From Marinobacter sp. NP-4(2019) (GTDB lineage Bacteria; Pseudomonadota; Gammaproteobacteria; Pseudomonadales; Oleiphilaceae): 64,000 bases of DNA. The notes under the pieces were generated by a model that was given only the letters and a program-made list of their open reading frames with translations, did no database searches and was not told the DNA's origin. Position numbers and translations under genes: made by a program. Positions 18,310 to 26,577 of the stretch are shown in pieces; positions within the stretch are counted from its first letter, which is position 1, and each line of letters begins with the position of its first letter. Where the stretch lies: the NCBI RefSeq assembly GCF_003994855.1, contig NZ_CP034142.1:1488001-1552000 (forward strand), in the 5' to 3' direction.

Positions 18310-18987
18310 TTGAATGTTATGAAAAAGTCACTTTCTATAACTCTGGACCTGTTTGCCGGGGAGCGCCCGGCCCCCTGGACCGAGACCCTGGTGGATGATG
18401 CCTTGGTGTTGCGGCATTTCGCTCTCGAAAAGGAAGAGGAGTTGCTGGCGGAGATTGCCGGTATTGCCGGGAAGGCGCCTTTCCGCAATATGCAGACGCC
18501 GGGCGGTCATACCATGTCGGTGGCCATGACCTGTTGCGGAATGTGGGGCTGGGTAACTGACACCTCGGGCTACCGCTACCAGTCTACCGACCCCGGCAGT
18601 GGTCAGCCCTGGCCGGCGATGCCAGAGGTGTTCCGGGACCTGGCAATTGGAGCGGCAGCGGAAGCGGGGTATCCCGGCTTTGAGCCGGATGCCTGCCTGA
18701 TCAACCGTTACCAGCCCGGTGCGAAAATGGGCCTGCATCAGGACAGGGACGAGAAAGATTTCAGTCAGCCGATCGTATCCGTATCACTCGGGGTGCCGGC
18801 AACATTCCAGTTCGGGGGTGCCAGACGCCGTGACCGCCCGGTAAATACCACCCTGACCAGTGGCGATGTGGTGGTGTGGGGCCGGTCGGCACGGCGGAAC
18901 TACCATGGCGTCCTCCGCCTTAAACCGGGGCAGCACCCGCTGACCGGGGATCTGCGGTACAACCTTACCTTCCGGCGCGCCCGCTGA
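18310..18987 (+). CDS. alkB: AlkB-type alkylated-DNA repair dioxygenase
   Basis: A 225-residue Fe(II)/2-oxoglutarate dioxygenase that removes 1-methyladenine and 3-methylcytosine lesions. The iron ligands are His143, Asp145 (LHQDRDE) and His199 (NYHGV). The 2-oxoglutarate arginines are Arg216 and Arg222 in RYNLTFRR. Length matches E. coli AlkB (216). No strong ribosome binding site is seen, and a second ATG three codons in is an alternative start. No ada gene or Ada box was noticed nearby. Confidence 0.92.
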   Translation: MNVMKKSLSITLDLFAGERPAPWTETLVDDALVLRHFALEKEEELLAEIAGIAGKAPFRNMQTPGGHTMSVAMTCCGMWGWVTDTSGYRYQSTDPGSGQPWPAMPEVFRDLAIGAAAEAGYPGFEPDACLINRYQPGAKMGLHQDRDEKDFSQPIVSVSLGVPATFQFGGARRRDRPVNTTLTSGDVVVWGRSARRNYHGVLRLKPGQHPLTGDLRYNLTFRRAR

Positions 18988-18989
18988 CA

Positions 18990-20270
18990 CTAGAGCAGCC
19001 AGGCAATGGCAAGTCCCGCCAACAGCGATACCACCATGGGCACTCCAACCATAAGCCCCATCTCCTTGCCGCCAACGCTGCCGGCCATGCCGGCTTTGAC
19101 CAAGTTGTTGACCGCCGCAGCTATCACGATGCCAATGACCGCGGTTTGCATGGAAATCGCCTCCACGGACATGCGGGTGAGCGACAGCGTAATGGCATCG
19201 ACATCCGCGATCCCCGAAGTAGCCGCGAGAACGAATATCCCGATATCGCCCAGCCAGATCCTCAGATACTCCCCAAGCAACAGGATGCCCGTCAGCAGAA
19301 GTCCGAACAGGAAGGCGGATTTGAGATCCAGGGGGTTCTTGGTGAGTTCCGGTTGCGGCACATCCAGACGGCTTTCGTGGCGCTTCCAGATCACCAGCGC
19401 CGGAATATAAAGCAGGGCCGCCATCACGATCACCGGCCACAGGAGCAGGGGCAGCAGTGCCGGGTTGATCAGCGCGCAATACACCAGAATCCGTGGAAAC
19501 ATGGTGCCGCAGGCGATCAGCGTACCGCTCGCGAACTGGGGACTGAGGTTGGGCGCATTGGCGGCCTGGCGGGCAAAATGCAGCGTCAGCGCGGTAGACG
19601 AGCTGAGGCCGGCAAACAGGCTGGTGAACAGGATGCCTTTTTTCATGCCCGCCAGTCGGATGGCGAAATAGCCCACGAATGAAATGGACGCAATCAATAC
19701 CACCAGCCACCAGATTTCATAGGGGTTGAGCACGTCGCCGGGGCCCATGCCCTCATTGGGCAGGATGGGCAGCATCACCAGGGTAATCAGCAGCAGCTTC
19801 AGAGCAGCATCCAGCTCATGGGCTTTCAGCCGATTCACGGCATTGTGAATTTCCTGCTTGTTGTCGAGAACAATGGCGGTAACAACTGCCGCCCCGACGG
19901 CAATGGCGGGGTCAACGGCAACGGCTATGGCGCCGTAGCAGAAGGTAAGAACCATGCCCACGGTACCGGTGATGCTGAAATTGCGGATGTGCGTCAGGCG
20001 CTCGCTGTACGCCACCAGTGATATGGCGACCACGCTGATCAAAAGCACCGGAAACGCCCACTCGGTAATGGCATCGGTCAATACCGCAGCCACACCGCCC
20101 AGCAAACCAATCAGGGCGAACGTCCGGATGCCAGCGATGCGTTCACCGGCTTTCTGCTCCCGGGCTTCCCAGCCCCTCTCGAGACCGATGATCGCACCCA
20201 GCAAGAGTGCCACGGCCAGATTCAGGGTGGTCTGGTTGGTGTCGAGGAATTGGCTGGCTACATCTTCCAT
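18990..20270 (-). CDS. MgtC/SapB-like membrane protein with DUF4010
   Basis: A 426-residue polytopic protein. The N-terminal region carries the MgtC signature (LLLGAIIGLERGWEAREQ and GIRTFALIGLLGG), and the C-terminal half is a second set of helices typical of DUF4010. About 12 membrane segments are expected. MgtC proteins are linked to magnesium limitation and acid tolerance, but DUF4010 fusions have no settled role. The start at 20270 is the first ATG giving the usual N-terminus; a GTG at 20354 would make it longer and overlap the next gene. The ribosome binding site is weak. Confidence 0.82.
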   Translation of the reverse strand: MEDVASQFLDTNQTTLNLAVALLLGAIIGLERGWEAREQKAGERIAGIRTFALIGLLGGVAAVLTDAITEWAFPVLLISVVAISLVAYSERLTHIRNFSITGTVGMVLTFCYGAIAVAVDPAIAVGAAVVTAIVLDNKQEIHNAVNRLKAHELDAALKLLLITLVMLPILPNEGMGPGDVLNPYEIWWLVVLIASISFVGYFAIRLAGMKKGILFTSLFAGLSSSTALTLHFARQAANAPNLSPQFASGTLIACGTMFPRILVYCALINPALLPLLLWPVIVMAALLYIPALVIWKRHESRLDVPQPELTKNPLDLKSAFLFGLLLTGILLLGEYLRIWLGDIGIFVLAATSGIADVDAITLSLTRMSVEAISMQTAVIGIVIAAAVNNLVKAGMAGSVGGKEMGLMVGVPMVVSLLAGLAIAWLL

Positions 20271-20328
20271 TCGTTGGCCCGGTTGTTGGCTTGGCGATAT
20301 TCTTGAGAGTGGGGCATGCCTTTGAAGT

Positions 20329-21510
20329 TTAGGCGCTATTGCCCGCCGCCACACCCGATGCCCAGGCCCATTGGAAATTATGCCCGCCCAGGTGCCCGGT
20401 CACATCCACCACCTCACCGATGAAATACAGGTTTGGCCGATCCAGTACCGCCATGGTTTTGGAGGACAGCTGGCGGGTATCGACGCCGCCCAGGGTGACT
20501 TCTGCGGTGCGATAACCCTCCGTACCGGCGGGTTTGATGGACCATTGGCCGAGGGTGCTGGCCACATGTTCGATGTCGGTATTCTTGTAACCCTGCAGGG
20601 GGCCGGTCCAGTCATGGAGGTCATTGAAGGCCTGGGCAAACCGTTTTGGCAGGTGCTGGGCGAGGTATTGGCCCACGGTGGATTGCGGCTTGGCTTTGCG
20701 CAGTGATAGCAGGTCTTCGCGGATCTGGCAGGCGGGCAGCAGGTTGACGGCCAGGGTGTCACCCGGTTCCCAGAAGCTGGAGATTTGCAACATGGCCGGC
20801 CCGCTGAGGCCGCGATGGGTGACCAGCATGGGCTCGCGGAAGTGTTCATTGTTGCAACTGACATCCACCGGGCAGCTGATGCCGGACAGGGGCGCGAGTT
20901 GCTGTTTCAGCTCCGGGTGGAGTGTGAAAGGGACCAGGCCGGCGCGGGTCGGCAGCACTTCAAGTTCGAACTGTCGTGCGATGTCGTAACCAAACCCGGT
21001 GGCTCCCATGGTGGGAATGGACAGGCCGCCGCAAGCCACCACCAGGGATTCGCAACTCAGGGTGCCCGAACCGGTGCGCAGCCGGTAACCACCGGATATT
21101 TCGGCGATGTCCCGCACCTGGGTTTTCATGCGGATCTCGGCGCCGGCCCATTCACACTCGGTCAGCAGCAGGTTGAGGATGTCCTTGGCGCTGTCCCGGC
21201 AGAACAGCTGCCCGGCGGCTTTTTCTTCGTGCTCAATGCCGTGGCGCTCCACCAGCTCGAGAAAATGCTGGGGCGTGTAGCGCTTCAGGGCGGAGATGCA
21301 GAAGTGGGGATTCTCCGACAGGAAGTTGGCGGGGGTGCTGTTGAGGTTGGTGAAATTACAGCGCCCGCCGCCGGACATCAGGATCTTCTTACCGGGTTTG
21401 TTGGCATGGTCCAGCACCAGTACCCGGCGCCCGCGATAGCCTGCGGTGGCGGCGCACATCAGGCCCGCCGCCCCGGCACCGATGATTATCACGTCGTAGT
21501 CTGAAGCCAT
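20329..21510 (-). CDS. HI0933/YhiN-family FAD-dependent oxidoreductase
   Basis: A 393-residue flavoprotein. The FAD-binding GAGAAGLMCAA motif lies near residues 10-20, and GKKILMSGGGRCNFTN is the family hallmark. A C-terminal GHLGGHNFQWAWASG closes the FAD site. These proteins resemble BaiN-type flavin reductases but have no clear general substrate. The ATG at 21510 was preferred over a TTG seven codons upstream. It lies between the MgtC-like gene and the PhzF gene on the same strand. Confidence 0.88.
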   Translation of the reverse strand: MASDYDVIIIGAGAAGLMCAATAGYRGRRVLVLDHANKPGKKILMSGGGRCNFTNLNSTPANFLSENPHFCISALKRYTPQHFLELVERHGIEHEEKAAGQLFCRDSAKDILNLLLTECEWAGAEIRMKTQVRDIAEISGGYRLRTGSGTLSCESLVVACGGLSIPTMGATGFGYDIARQFELEVLPTRAGLVPFTLHPELKQQLAPLSGISCPVDVSCNNEHFREPMLVTHRGLSGPAMLQISSFWEPGDTLAVNLLPACQIREDLLSLRKAKPQSTVGQYLAQHLPKRFAQAFNDLHDWTGPLQGYKNTDIEHVASTLGQWSIKPAGTEGYRTAEVTLGGVDTRQLSSKTMAVLDRPNLYFIGEVVDVTGHLGGHNFQWAWASGVAAGNSA

Positions 21511-21604
21511 GGTATAACCGCAATCCGTCAAAAGGTGCGCAGATTATACGGGTTGGTGTCGGCGACGTCTGCCGGGTATGGCAGTGTGTTCCTGAAGCGC
21601 CCGG

Positions 21605-22408
21605 TCAGAGGTAAACCTGACCTTCCATGTAGAACGCGGCCTGGCCGGAGATGTCTACCCGGTCGCCTTTCAGTTCGCAGCGCAATTCGCCGCCGCGCGC
21701 GGACAGTTGTCGGGCTTCGAACGTTGTGCCCCCCAGCTGTTCTGCCCAGTAGGGCACCAGTACGCTGTGAATGGAGCCAGTTACCGGGTCCTCCTCAATG
21801 CCCACGCCCGGCGCAAAATAGCGACTGACGAAATCGCAGTCCTCGCCACGGGCGGTGACGATCAGGCCCTGGTTGCCCAGTTGCTTCAGCAGCCGCAGGT
21901 CCGGTTTGGCATCAAGCACCGCCTGTTCCGACGCCAGGACGACCAGGTAGTTGGTGTCATTGGGCACGAACAGCGCGGTAGCGGGAGCGTCAGGCAGAGC
22001 CTGTTTGATGAGTTCCGGCGTGGGCTGCTCCTGCCAGTCCAGGCGCGGGAAATCCAGGGTCAGCCAGCCGTCATCCGTCTGGCGGACGCCGAGGATGCCG
22101 CTTTTGGAGCGGAAGTGGATCGTGTCTTTCTCCCAGCCCAGCTTGTTGAAAATGATCCAGGCGCTGGCGAGTGTGGCATGGCCGCACAGGGGCACTTCGG
22201 CGCCCGGCGTGAACCAGCGAATGTGAAAGTCCACGTCCGGGTCGTCTTCCTCGGCTACGAAATAGGCCGTTTCCGACAGGTGGTTCTCCAGGGCGAGGGC
22301 TTGTAGCGTCTCGTCATCAAGCCAGCTCTTCAGTGGCATGACGGCGGCGGGGTTGCCGCCGAACAGTGTGCTGGTAAAGGCGTCGACCTGATAAATCGGA
22401 TAACTCAT
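21605..22408 (-). CDS. PhzF-family isomerase/epimerase-like protein
   Basis: A 267-residue PhzF-fold protein with the opening IYQVDAFTSTLFGGNPAAV. Glu46 in HLSETAYF matches the catalytic glutamate of PhzF. CGHATLA and DPVTGSIH form the second half of the active site. No phenazine genes are present, so a general isomerase role is more likely. GGAGA lies upstream of the ATG, which overlaps the stop of the 101-residue gene at 22405-22710 as ATGA, so the pair is co-translated. Confidence 0.9.
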   Translation of the reverse strand: MSYPIYQVDAFTSTLFGGNPAAVMPLKSWLDDETLQALALENHLSETAYFVAEEDDPDVDFHIRWFTPGAEVPLCGHATLASAWIIFNKLGWEKDTIHFRSKSGILGVRQTDDGWLTLDFPRLDWQEQPTPELIKQALPDAPATALFVPNDTNYLVVLASEQAVLDAKPDLRLLKQLGNQGLIVTARGEDCDFVSRYFAPGVGIEEDPVTGSIHSVLVPYWAEQLGGTTFEARQLSARGGELRCELKGDRVDISGQAAFYMEGQVYL

Positions 22409-22710
22409 TGGTTTGTCTCCATTAGAATTCGTTTAGCGTAGTGGTGGGCTTTTCCGGTGGCAAACCGTTCAAGCTCGATTTCACTGTAAAAATGCAGTTC
22501 AGGCAATGGGTGGGTGTGGGTGACCACCCAGTGATCCCATTGTTCACGGTTTACCCGAAATCCGAGATCGTCCAGCCATTGCAGGGTTGCCCGCAAGCCC
22601 TTCAGCGAAACAGGCATGGCCGGTGCGTGGTTCAGTGCCAGCAGGTCTTTCCTGCTACTGCGTGTCGGTGTCGTGACAGTATTGGGCTGGGCCCTGGTCT
22701 GTGCGTACAT
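22405..22710 (-). CDS. Small hypothetical protein coupled to the PhzF gene
   Basis: A 101-residue protein that I do not recognise. The first 30 residues are Thr/Ser/Pro/Arg rich and probably unstructured. The rest (LKGLRATLQWLDDLGFRVN to the end) looks like a compact alpha/beta domain rich in His and Trp (WDHWVVTHTHPLPELHFY). It has a strong ribosome binding site (AAGGAA) and overlaps the PhzF start by 4 bases. It is divergent from the MocR-type regulator, which probably controls both genes through the operator region at 22769-22852. Confidence 0.7.
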   Translation of the reverse strand: MYAQTRAQPNTVTTPTRSSRKDLLALNHAPAMPVSLKGLRATLQWLDDLGFRVNREQWDHWVVTHTHPLPELHFYSEIELERFATGKAHHYAKRILMETNQ

Positions 22711-22768
22711 GGTGAAATTCCTTCTTCCAGTGGCGATGGTTCCATTGTCTTTCCTGGCTGACTTCCAT

Positions 22769-22852
22769 AACAGATTCAGATAATCTGTTTTTGAACCGGT
22801 ACAGATGGGTTGTGAAAGTATCTGTACTGGTCATAATCCGGGCCATCTGTAC
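22769..22852. promoter_or_regulatory. Operator repeats between MocR regulator and its divergent partner
   Basis: Three copies of the octamer ATCTGTAC or its complement lie at 22799-22806 (GTACAGAT), 22820-22827 and 22845-22852; the last two are direct repeats 25 bases apart. A separate inverted repeat, AACAGATT and AATCTGTT, lies at 22769-22789. Mixed direct and inverted repeats of this kind are typical of MocR/GntR binding regions. The neighbouring regulator at 22888 is the natural candidate ligand. Confidence 0.7.
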
Positions 22853-22887
22853 TGCCCGTGGGTTCCTCAGTTTGGCAGGATAACGCT

Positions 22888-24297
22888 ATGGGTATTCTCT
22901 ATAATCAGGTGGCAGATCAGCTTCAGGCCCTGATTCGCGATGGTGTCTATCGCGAAGGTGAACGCCTGCCTGGTGTTCGGGTGTTAAGCCGGCAGTTTGG
23001 CGTAAGTATTTCGACGATTCTGCAGGCGCACCAGACACTGGAGGGCAGGGGGTATCTGGAGGCCCGTGAACGCAGTGGCTACTTTGTGCGGTTGCCGGTA
23101 AAAGATGCGCCGGAGCCGATCATGCAGCGATACAGGGCAAGACCCGTCCCGGTCAGTGCTCGGGACATGGCCCTGGAATTGTGTGTCGATGAGCAAAAGC
23201 GCATGGTGCCGTTGGCCGCCGCGGTACCACACCCGGACTTTCTGCCGGTGCGGCAAATTCAGCAGTCCATTCTCTGGGCTGGCCGGCGGGGCCTGGAATA
23301 CCTGGATTACGCCTTTCCCGGCAAGGAATCCTACCGGCGCCAGTTGGCCCAACGCATGGCCACACTCGGGGTGCCGGTCACTGCGGACGATATCCTCGCC
23401 ACCAACGGTGCCCAGGAAGCCATTATTCTGGCCCTCCGGGCGGTCACCGTGCCCGGGGATATCGTGGTGGTGGAATCGCCTTCTTTCCCCGGCATTCTTC
23501 ATGCGCTGGAAGTGGTGGGTCTGCGGGTCATTGAAGTGCCCACGCACCCCTCCGACGGGCTGAGCCTGGAAGGCTTGCAGGTGGCGTTGGAGCAGTGGCC
23601 GGTCAAGGCCTGCGTCGTGGTGGCGAATCACAGTAACCCTATGGGTGCGTGCATGCCCGACGAGCGCAAGCGCCAGTTGGTGACCATGCTGGAAGATGCA
23701 CGGGTGCCACTGATAGAGGACGACATCTATGGCGACCTGTTCCATGGCGGTGAGCGCCCGCGACCGGCCAAGGCCTTTGACCGGACCGGCAATGTGATTT
23801 ACTGCAGCTCTTTCTCGAAAACCATTTCCCCGGGGCTCCGCCTGGGGTGGATGGTGCCCGGGCGTTACATGGCTGAGGCCCGGCAACACAAGTACTTTGT
23901 CAACCTGGCGACGTCCAGCATCCCGCAACTGGCGGTGGCTCATTTTCTGGAGCAGGGTGGTTATGATCGTTACCTGCGTTCGGCCAGGCAGAACTATCGA
24001 CAGGCAACCGAGCGTATGAGAACAGCGGTGGCCCGCTGGTTCCCGGAAGGTACCGCCGTCAGCCGGCCCCAGGGCGGGTTTGTGATCTGGGCCCAGTTGC
24101 CGGGTAAGAACACCGGCACCGACGTTTATCGTCGGGCCCGGGAAGAGAATATCAATGTCGCCCCGGGACTGATATTTTCCACCGCCGACAAGTACAACAA
24201 CTGCCTGAGGTTGAACAGTGCCAACCCCTGGAGCGAGCGTATCGAGGGTGCGGTGCGCAGGTTGGGAGAGCTGGCGGAACAGTCACTCAACCGCTGA
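22888..24297 (+). CDS. MocR-type regulator: GntR winged helix plus aminotransferase domain
   Basis: A 469-residue fusion. A GntR helix-turn-helix covers about 1-75 (ADQLQALIRDGVYREGERLP). A fold-type I PLP domain fills the rest, with the PLP-binding lysine in SSFSKTISPGLRLGW. Such proteins are usually regulators that sense PLP or an amino compound rather than working aminotransferases. The ATG at 22888 has AGGA upstream; a GTG ten codons earlier is less likely. It is divergent from the small protein/PhzF pair and carries clear operator repeats upstream, so local control of that pair is likely. Its 3' end overlaps the convergent response regulator by 15 bases. Confidence 0.9.
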   Translation: MGILYNQVADQLQALIRDGVYREGERLPGVRVLSRQFGVSISTILQAHQTLEGRGYLEARERSGYFVRLPVKDAPEPIMQRYRARPVPVSARDMALELCVDEQKRMVPLAAAVPHPDFLPVRQIQQSILWAGRRGLEYLDYAFPGKESYRRQLAQRMATLGVPVTADDILATNGAQEAIILALRAVTVPGDIVVVESPSFPGILHALEVVGLRVIEVPTHPSDGLSLEGLQVALEQWPVKACVVVANHSNPMGACMPDERKRQLVTMLEDARVPLIEDDIYGDLFHGGERPRPAKAFDRTGNVIYCSSFSKTISPGLRLGWMVPGRYMAEARQHKYFVNLATSSIPQLAVAHFLEQGGYDRYLRSARQNYRQATERMRTAVARWFPEGTAVSRPQGGFVIWAQLPGKNTGTDVYRRAREENINVAPGLIFSTADKYNNCLRLNSANPWSERIEGAVRRLGELAEQSLNR

Positions 24298-24933
24298 TTT
24301 GCGCAGATCCAGCGGGTCCATCAGTCCGGCGGCAATGGCGATGCCGGTAACATCCGGCATCCGTTCCGCACCCAGGCGTTTCATGACCCGGGAGCGATAC
24401 AGGTCGATGGTCTTGACACTGACATCCAGCATGTCGGCGATCTCGCGGCTGGTATAGCCCTGGGCCAATGGTAGGAACACGTCCCGTTCCCGCCGGGTGA
24501 GGGTGGCAATCAGTGCCTCGGTGTCTTCGTTTCCCGGTGGCTGTGGCTCGGGTTGCTGGTGTTCCTGCAGCGCCTGCTGCACGCTATCCAGCAGCAACTG
24601 TTCATTGAACGGTTTTTCGATGAAGTCGAAGGCGCCTGACTTGAATGCCCTCACAACTATTGGGACATCCGCATGCCCGGAGACAAAGATAATCGGGAGG
24701 CGGGAGCCGCGTTTCTGTAATTCTTCCTGCACATTCAGTCCGCCCAGGCCGGGCATTCGCACGTCGAGGATCACGCATCCGCTGGTCGTGTCTTCTGTCA
24801 GCGCCTCCAGGAACTGACGGCCGTCTGCGTACGCCCGGACGTTGAGACCAACGGACTCCAATAGCCACTGGGTGGATTCAAGCATGCCGGCATCGTCATC
24901 GACCACGTAGACGGTGGTGGCTGAATCAGTCAT
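24283..24933 (-). CDS. FixJ/NarL-type response regulator
   Basis: A 216-residue regulator with a receiver domain (phosphoacceptor Asp57 in VILDVRMPG, Lys107 in FIEKPF) and a C-terminal LuxR-type helix-turn-helix (LTRRERDVFLPLAQGYTSREIADML). Its start overlaps the stop of the PAS kinase by 8 bases, so the two form a two-component pair. The nearest candidate target is the divergent acyl-CoA synthetase/permease operon at 26578, whose promoter region is full of TATAG repeats. Confidence 0.93.
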   Translation of the reverse strand: MTDSATTVYVVDDDAGMLESTQWLLESVGLNVRAYADGRQFLEALTEDTTSGCVILDVRMPGLGGLNVQEELQKRGSRLPIIFVSGHADVPIVVRAFKSGAFDFIEKPFNEQLLLDSVQQALQEHQQPEPQPPGNEDTEALIATLTRRERDVFLPLAQGYTSREIADMLDVSVKTIDLYRSRVMKRLGAERMPDVTGIAIAAGLMDPLDLRKSAVE

Positions 24934-26404
24934 GTGGGGGTGTCTCCGTTATCTGGACAGGTTTGTGGCGTGAGGAGGTCGCGGGCGGAAACCGGCAGGT
25001 CAGGGTCAGCCCGCCATGCTCGGCCCTGGCCGCATCCAGGAAGCCGCCGAACCCTTCGATAATGGAGCGGCTCATGGACAGGCCCAGTCCCAGGCCCTGG
25101 GGCTTGTTGGTGTAAAACGGCGTGAACATCTGTCGCAACCCTTCTTCGTCCAGCCCCGGCCCCTGATCGGTCACCTGGATCAGCGTTTCCTGATCCTCGG
25201 TGACTGTGGTGGAGATGGTGATCCGGGAGGAACCTTCCTTTCCGGTTTCGGCGTTGGCGTCGATACCGTTGCGAATCAGGTTGATCAGCACCTGCTCCAA
25301 TAACACCGGGTCGGCGGTTATGACCGGCCCGGGATTGGCCAGCTGTTCGTGGATGGTGACGCTGTGTTTATCTGCATCCCACTGACACAGTCGCACCACA
25401 TTGGTGATGACGTCATTAACCGCAATGGGAGCGGTACGTTTCTGGCCCTTGCGCAGGAAGGCGCGCAGTCGCTTGATCACTTCCGACGCCCGGTTGGCAT
25501 GGTGAGTGATGCGTTGCAGGCCATCGTCCACACGGTCCAGACAATCGGGGTTGTTACGTGCCTGTTTCAGGTAGCGCTGGCTGGCGCTGGCAAAGTTCAC
25601 AATGGTGGCCAGTGGCTGGTTCATCTCATGAGCAATGCCGGAGGCCAGTTCGCCAAGGGTCGCCAGTCGTGCGGTGTGGGCCAGTTCGTCGGCCAGCCGC
25701 CGGTTATTTTCCTCGGACTCCACCCGCGCGGTAATGTCCCGTGACACGCTGACAACCTCGATCACCGCGCCGGTGTAGGTTTCGCGAATGGCACGGCTGG
25801 CAATCTCGAACCAGCGTTTGCTGCCATCCCGGTGGGTGATATTCAGGGTCATGGTGGCGTATCCGTCATCCCGTAACTTTTGCCGGGTTTCGTCCAGTTG
25901 CTGGCTCACCCCGGCTCCCCGAAAGATATCTTCCAGTGGTTTGCCGCGAAGTTCCTCGGGCCAATAGCCCAGCAAGCGCCAGGAGGCCGGGGTGGCATCA
26001 ATGAAGCGTCCGTCGGGGGCGTGGCGGGAGATCAGGTCCGTGGTGTTTTCGGTGATCAGCCGATACAGACGGCTGGCGCGGGCTGCTTCGTCCCGCGCCA
26101 GGATCTCTTCGGTGGCATTCCGCCCGCGTGCAATCACCTCACCGGTGTCAGGTACGGGTATGAAGGTCCATAACAGGATGCAGTCCGATACCCGGCTTTC
26201 AACGGACTCAATGGCCCGCTGCTGGTCCAGACAAGCCTTGATCAAGGCCCGGGTGTTTACCGGTAACAGGGCCGCTGCCTCATTATGATGGCAGCGCTGA
26301 CACAGCTTTGCGGCTGCGCGGTTTTTACTTTTCACCTGTGCGGCACCATCCAGAATCAGGGTGGCTTCCGGGTCAAGATCCTGAAGTGGGCTAAGCTTGG
26401 TCAA
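24926..26404 (-). CDS. Soluble PAS histidine kinase with a CxxCHH motif
   Basis: A 492-residue kinase with no membrane segment or signal peptide. An N-terminal PAS-like region (about 10-95) contains Cys35, Cys38, His39 and His40 (LCQRCHHNEA). A normal PAS domain follows at about 113-225, then the H-box with phosphorylated His259 (GIAHEMNQP) and the ATPase domain. The only in-frame start is TTG at 26404, because TGA stops the frame five codons upstream. A weak GAGA lies ahead of it. It is divergent from the acyl-CoA synthetase gene. The Cys/His cluster could bind heme, zinc or act in redox sensing; this is inference. Confidence 0.87.
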   Translation of the reverse strand: MTKLSPLQDLDPEATLILDGAAQVKSKNRAAAKLCQRCHHNEAAALLPVNTRALIKACLDQQRAIESVESRVSDCILLWTFIPVPDTGEVIARGRNATEEILARDEAARASRLYRLITENTTDLISRHAPDGRFIDATPASWRLLGYWPEELRGKPLEDIFRGAGVSQQLDETRQKLRDDGYATMTLNITHRDGSKRWFEIASRAIRETYTGAVIEVVSVSRDITARVESEENNRRLADELAHTARLATLGELASGIAHEMNQPLATIVNFASASQRYLKQARNNPDCLDRVDDGLQRITHHANRASEVIKRLRAFLRKGQKRTAPIAVNDVITNVVRLCQWDADKHSVTIHEQLANPGPVITADPVLLEQVLINLIRNGIDANAETGKEGSSRITISTTVTEDQETLIQVTDQGPGLDEEGLRQMFTPFYTNKPQGLGLGLSMSRSIIEGFGGFLDAARAEHGGLTLTCRFPPATSSRHKPVQITETPPHD

Positions 26405-26433
26405 GGGGATAACGTCTCATAATCTGATGTTTG

Positions 26434-26524
26434 TATAGTATTTACACTATAATACGTTGGTATAATTTATAGTATATTCCCTATCAAATACCATTCCGTC
26501 TATATTGAAGTATAGCTGTTATAG
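26434..26524. promoter_or_regulatory. AT-rich divergent control region with six TATAG repeats
   Basis: TATAG or its complement occurs at 26434, 26447, 26468, 26500, 26511 and 26520, far more than expected even in AT-rich DNA. The first two form an 18-base palindrome, TATAGT-6-ACTATA (26434-26451). The region separates the PAS kinase/FixJ pair from the acyl-CoA synthetase operon, so these are candidate sites for the response regulator. Confidence 0.45.
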
Positions 26525-26577
26525 CGTACTCCCTGAATACACCATAAGAACAATGCAGCTCACAGAGGACCACAATC

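Noticed and set aside
26282..26301. CxxCH in the PAS kinase as a cytochrome c site
   Set aside because: The protein has no signal peptide or membrane anchor, so covalent c-type heme attachment in the periplasm is not expected. Kept only as a possible metal or redox site.
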